The position numbers were made by a program, and so were the translations under genes. A stretch of DNA of 64,000 nucleotides from Emticicia sp. C21 (GTDB lineage Bacteria > Bacteroidota > Bacteroidia > Cytophagales > Spirosomataceae): contig NZ_QVMT01000006.1 in NCBI RefSeq assembly GCF_003418935.1, positions 310,001-374,000 on the forward strand, in the 5' to 3' direction. The notes under the pieces are model-generated. The model was not told the DNA's origin, did no database searches, and saw only the letters and a list, made by a program, of their open reading frames with translations. Positions 60,688-64,000 of this stretch are shown piece by piece; position 1 is the stretch's first letter; every line of letters starts with the position of its first letter.

Positions 60688-63516
60688 TTCTTTCAGAAAC
60701 TCTGCTGTATAGTTGTTTTCGAGTTTTACCATTTCTTCCGGTGTACCTTCAAAGGTTACATAACCACCTTTTTCTCCCCCTTCCGGCCCTAAATCAATAA
60801 TCCAATCGGCTGATTTAATGATTTCCATATTATGTTCAATGATAATCACCGAATCTCCCTGGTCTACTAAGGCATTAATGGCTTTCAGTAGTTTCTTAAT
60901 GTCATGAAAATGTAGTCCGGTAGTAGGTTCGTCAAATACGAATAAGGTTTTGCCTTTATCTGCATTGCCTTTGCTTAAAAAGAATGCCAGTTTTACCCGT
61001 TGTGCTTCTCCACCTGATAGAGTACTTGACGATTGCCCCAAACCGATATAGCCCAAACCAACATCTTGTAGAGGTTGTAGTTTGTCCGCCAGTTTAGGGT
61101 CACTTTCTTTAAAAAATTCTATAGCCTCATCAACCGTCATGGCCAGAATATCGGCAATATCCTTGTCTTTATATTTTACTTCCAGAATCTCCTGTTTGAA
61201 ACGCTTACCTCCGCAGCTTTCACATTTCAGGCGCACATCAGCCATGAATTGCATTTCAATGGTTTGTTCTCCCTCACCCTGGCAAGCTTCACAGCGTCCA
61301 CCATCTACGTTGAACGAGAAAAACGCAGGCTTATAATCGCGGGCTTTTGATAATTGCTGATCAGCCATTAACTGTCTGATATAATCATAGGCCTTGATAT
61401 AAGTTACCGGATTAGAGCGGGAAGATTTACCGATTGGATTCTGGTCGACCATCTCAATCTGGGTGATTCTGTCTAGCGAACCTATTAAATCGCTGTACTT
61501 TCCGGCCTCTTCGCTGTATTCTCCTTTCAATCGGGCAATGGCAGGGAATAAGATTTTGCGTACTAAAGTAGATTTCCCGGAGCCACTCACACCTGTTACC
61601 ACGTTCAGTACGCCTATCGGAAATTTTACATCCACTTCTTTTAAGTTATTTTCCCGGGCACCTCTGATTTCAATAAAATCAACAGGTTTTCTTCTTTGGG
61701 TGGGTACTGATACCTGATCTTCGCCAGTCAGGAAGCGAATGGTGTGGCTGCCTCCGGCTTTTTCTGCTTTCTTCACATCCTCCCAATTCCCCTGAAAAAT
61801 CAGATTCCCTCCCAGTGTTCCTGCATCCGGGCCAATATCCACAATTTCGTCAGCGGCCATCATTACCTCTTCTTCGTGTTCTACTACCACCACACTATTA
61901 CCCAAGTCTCGTAAAGATTCCAAAACCCCAACTAATCGACGAGTATCTCTTGGGTGTAGACCAATACTTGGCTCATCAAGAATATACATAGAACCCACCA
62001 ATGCACTACCTAAGGAAGTAGCCAATTTAATGCGTTGAAACTCACCACCTGATAAGCTGGATGTCAATCGGTTTAAGGTCAAATACCCCAAACCTACCCG
62101 CTCCATAAAGTCGAGGCGGCTATTAATCTCTATCAGTATTCGTTTAGCAATCCCTTGCTGGTAATCAGGCAATTCCAGTTTTTTGAAGAATTGAATGACA
62201 TCGGAGATTGGCATTAATACCAAATCTGTAATGGAAATACCCCCGATTTTTACATAAGCCGCGTCTTTACGCAAGCGAGAGCCCCGACAATCCGGGCAAT
62301 CTGTGCGCCCACGATAGCGTGAGAGCATCACTCTGTATTGTACTTTATATACCTGACTTTCAACATCAGCAAAGAAGGCATTTAAGCCCTGGAAATAAGA
62401 GTTACCTGTCCAGAGTAAGTCTTTCTGTTCTTGTGTCAGGTCTCTGTAAGCCCTATGAATCGGGAAATCAAAACGGATACCATTTCTCAATAAAGGAGCT
62501 AACCATTCACTCATCCTATCTGTTCGCCACGGCACAATGGCTCCTTCAAAAATTGAAAGATTTTTGTCAGGTATTACTAAATCAGGATCTATACCCAATA
62601 TTTTACCAAAACCTTCGCAACGTTTACAAGCGCCATAAGGATTATTGAATGTAAACAGATTGACGCTTGGTTCTTCAAAGGTCAGCCCGTCTAATTCAAA
62701 TTTATCAGAGAAAACGCGTTTTTCTACACCCACTATATCTATAATACACTCACCCTCTCCCTCAAGAAATGCTGTTTGTACCGAATCTGAGAAACGGAAT
62801 TGCGTATCTTCATCATCATGTTTTACAGTATTTCTATCAATCAGAATTTCGATTTTATGCTTTGTTTCATCAATCACATAACTATCCTCTACAATTTCTT
62901 CAATCTGCTTGATTTCGCCATCAATCAACACACGGGTATAGCCTTTTTGGAGGAGTAAGTCTAATTCCTTCTTGATTTTACGGTCATCTTTAATTTTTAA
63001 AGGAGTAAGCACCATTACTCTTGTGCCCTCGGCGTGTGAAAGAATAAAATTCACCACATCGGTAACGGTATCTTTTTTTACTTCTCTTCCGGTCATTGGG
63101 GAATAAGTAATACCGATATGGGCAAATAAGAGTTTGAGGTAATCATAAATTTCGGTAGTAGTACCAACCGTTGAGCGTGGGTTTTTGGTTGCTACTTTTT
63201 GCTCAATAGCTATGGCAGGAGATACCCCCTTGATATATTCTACATCGGGTTTCTCCATACGCCCTAAAAACTGGCGGGCATACGAACTCAAACTCTCGAC
63301 ATACATGCGTTGCCCCTCAGCAAAAAGGGTATCAAAAGCCAATGATGATTTTCCACTTCCTGACAAGCCTGTTACTACCACCAGTTTGTTTCGTGGAATA
63401 GCAACATCTATATTCTTTAAATTATTTACTTTAGCTCCTTTAATGATGATAAATTGCTTAGGGTCAAGATTATCAACATCTGGATATTTTATAAAACTAC
63501 GCGAAGAATTTTCCAT
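60673..63516 (-). CDS. uvrA: Excinuclease ABC subunit A
   Basis: UvrA is the damage-scanning ATPase of nucleotide excision repair. The 947-residue protein has two ABC modules: Walker [17 protein letters not shown] and [15 protein letters not shown], signature LSGGEFQRI and [12 protein letters not shown], and Walker B LYILDEPS-like and [12 protein letters not shown]. Zinc-finger cysteines are present in CPDCRGSR and CEACQGEGE with CESCGGKR. I start at the ATG at 63514-63516 ([12 protein letters not shown]); eight residues further upstream are possible but not expected. The stop codon lies in a palindromic terminator. Confidence 0.97.
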   Translation of the reverse strand: MENSSRSFIKYPDVDNLDPKQFIIIKGAKVNNLKNIDVAIPRNKLVVVTGLSGSGKSSLAFDTLFAEGQRMYVESLSSYARQFLGRMEKPDVEYIKGVSPAIAIEQKVATKNPRSTVGTTTEIYDYLKLLFAHIGITYSPMTGREVKKDTVTDVVNFILSHAEGTRVMVLTPLKIKDDRKIKKELDLLLQKGYTRVLIDGEIKQIEEIVEDSYVIDETKHKIEILIDRNTVKHDDEDTQFRFSDSVQTAFLEGEGECIIDIVGVEKRVFSDKFELDGLTFEEPSVNLFTFNNPYGACKRCEGFGKILGIDPDLVIPDKNLSIFEGAIVPWRTDRMSEWLAPLLRNGIRFDFPIHRAYRDLTQEQKDLLWTGNSYFQGLNAFFADVESQVYKVQYRVMLSRYRGRTDCPDCRGSRLRKDAAYVKIGGISITDLVLMPISDVIQFFKKLELPDYQQGIAKRILIEINSRLDFMERVGLGYLTLNRLTSSLSGGEFQRIKLATSLGSALVGSMYILDEPSIGLHPRDTRRLVGVLESLRDLGNSVVVVEHEEEVMMAADEIVDIGPDAGTLGGNLIFQGNWEDVKKAEKAGGSHTIRFLTGEDQVSVPTQRRKPVDFIEIRGARENNLKEVDVKFPIGVLNVVTGVSGSGKSTLVRKILFPAIARLKGEYSEEAGKYSDLIGSLDRITQIEMVDQNPIGKSSRSNPVTYIKAYDYIRQLMADQQLSKARDYKPAFFSFNVDGGRCEACQGEGEQTIEMQFMADVRLKCESCGGKRFKQEILEVKYKDKDIADILAMTVDEAIEFFKESDPKLADKLQPLQDVGLGYIGLGQSSSTLSGGEAQRVKLAFFLSKGNADKGKTLFVFDEPTTGLHFHDIKKLLKAINALVDQGDSVIIIEHNMEIIKSADWIIDLGPEGGEKGGYVTFEGTPEEMVKLENNYTAEFLKEKIKV

Positions 63517-63753
63517 GAAGAAAAAGCCTGTTCTCCCCAACGAAAGCTCAGGTATGTATATTTGGAGTTAGATAAATCGTACAATAAAACAAGTGTAGTA
63601 ATTAAGTAAAATTAGTTGATGTTTACTGAGGATTTAAACATTTGATAATCAATACATTAATCGCTCATTCACACAATCACTCATTCACTAAATCACCTAA
63701 ACGAGGCAAAACCTCATCTATTGTAACCAAATATCGATAGAGATAGTTCTTTA
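63517..63753. other. Intergenic region with a TCACTAAT-type repeat
   Basis: No gene is present. The stretch 63656-63700 (TCGCTCATTCACACAATCAC then TCATTCACTAAATCACC) belongs to the dispersed repeat family seen at 3403-3566. Confidence 0.55.
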
Positions 63754-64000
63754 TTATCGGTCAATAATTATGCGCTCGGTTTTCTCAAAATCAGCGCCTT
63801 TTATTTTCACTAGATAGTGACCGTTTTCTACCTTGTTTAAATCAAGGTCTTTGCGCTCAGTGGTATCTGTGATATAAAATCTATATGCCAATTTACCTGA
63901 TATAGTATAGAAAAGCAGTTCTACATTCTTCAGATTTTCTTTGGTTTCTAGATAAATAATATCAACAGCCGGATTGGGATATAACGTAATAGCGTCACTG
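63754..64000 (-). CDS. C-terminal part of a type IX secretion substrate (window edge)
   Basis: The minus strand from 64000 to the stop at 63754-63756 encodes 81 residues that begin SDAITLYPNPAVDIIYLET and end VKIKGADFEKTERIIIDR. This is a complete type A T9SS sorting domain: YPNP start, an LLFYTISGK strand and the closing GHYLVKI strand. The rest of the protein is outside the window. It has the same secretion route as the protein at 739-3399; its role is unknown. Confidence 0.9.
   Translation of the reverse strand, partial: SDAITLYPNPAVDIIYLETKENLKNVELLFYTISGKLAYRFYITDTTERKDLDLNKVENGHYLVKIKGADFEKTERIIIDR

Overview
The window is chromosomal DNA of a Bacteroidota bacterium, most likely order Cytophagales. 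Three things support this. Secreted proteins carry type IX secretion C-terminal sorting domains at both ends (739-3399 and 63754-64000). Several promoters match the Bacteroidota form, TTG near -33 and TAnnTTTG near -7, with about 20 bp between them. There is also a DUF4295-rpmG-ftsY ribosomal neighbourhood, a TonB receptor with a CarboxypepD-like domain next to a DUF4249 lipoprotein, and a NagZ-beta-lactamase fusion. No rRNA, tRNA, transposase or CRISPR array was seen.

Layout. 1-7.7 kb: the cut-off rplM gene with a structured leader, a large secreted T9SS protein, a flavin/2Fe-2S reductase and a GH3-serine hydrolase fusion. 8.2-18.7 kb: a carbohydrate or sugar-acid catabolic region (TIM-barrel epimerases, enolase-superfamily dehydratase, 2-hydroxyacid dehydrogenase, periplasmic propeller-cytochrome c, ThuA protein), interrupted by an SDR/AraC pair. 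18.8-27.2 kb: housekeeping genes ftsY, a thioesterase, DUF4295, rpmG, and a his cluster (hisH-hisA-GNAT-hisF). 27.5-30.6 kb: a cyclic-nucleotide-binding patatin phospholipase followed 9 bp later by a membrane adenylate cyclase. 31.4-36.3 kb: a keto-sugar-acid dehydratase plus ketoglutarate semialdehyde dehydrogenase pair, fabI, and an ArsR-controlled stress operon. 36.6-41.1 kb: a TonB receptor with lipoproteins.

Two accessory systems stand out. The first, at 41.2-45.8 kb, is AT-rich and contains an HTH-ImmA/IrrE gene and a three-gene ubiquitin-like operon: a double ubiquitin-fold protein fused to an E2-like domain, a JAMM isopeptidase and an E1-like adenylating enzyme. A promoter and terminator upstream suggest a small RNA or attenuator. 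The second, at 48.7-58.0 kb, is a 13-gene, one-strand cluster built around ADP-ribose and NAD+. Reading along transcription it runs NrtR, a short PRPP-synthetase homologue, a SLOG-like protein, NADAR, a macro domain protein, a small 'ADP-ribosylation/crystallin J1' protein, a second macro domain protein, bacterial PARG, DUF4291, ADP-ribosyl-glycohydrolase, KptA/Tpt1, a PPP-type phosphatase and a NAMPT homologue. Three copies of an inverted repeat sit on the nrtR and prs promoters, and a terminator follows the last gene.

My main inference is that the second cluster strips ADP-ribose from RNA, protein or nucleotide adducts and recycles it to NAD+, with NrtR sensing the pool. The PRPP-synthetase/NAMPT pair may work on ADP-ribose rather than on ribose-5-phosphate. 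The remaining 58-64 kb holds ilvE, an NTF2-like protein, a MarR regulator, uvrA and the second T9SS protein. The MarR operator (AGTATGC-N2-GCATACT) recurs twice on the promoter of an acyl-CoA dehydrogenase 12 kb away.
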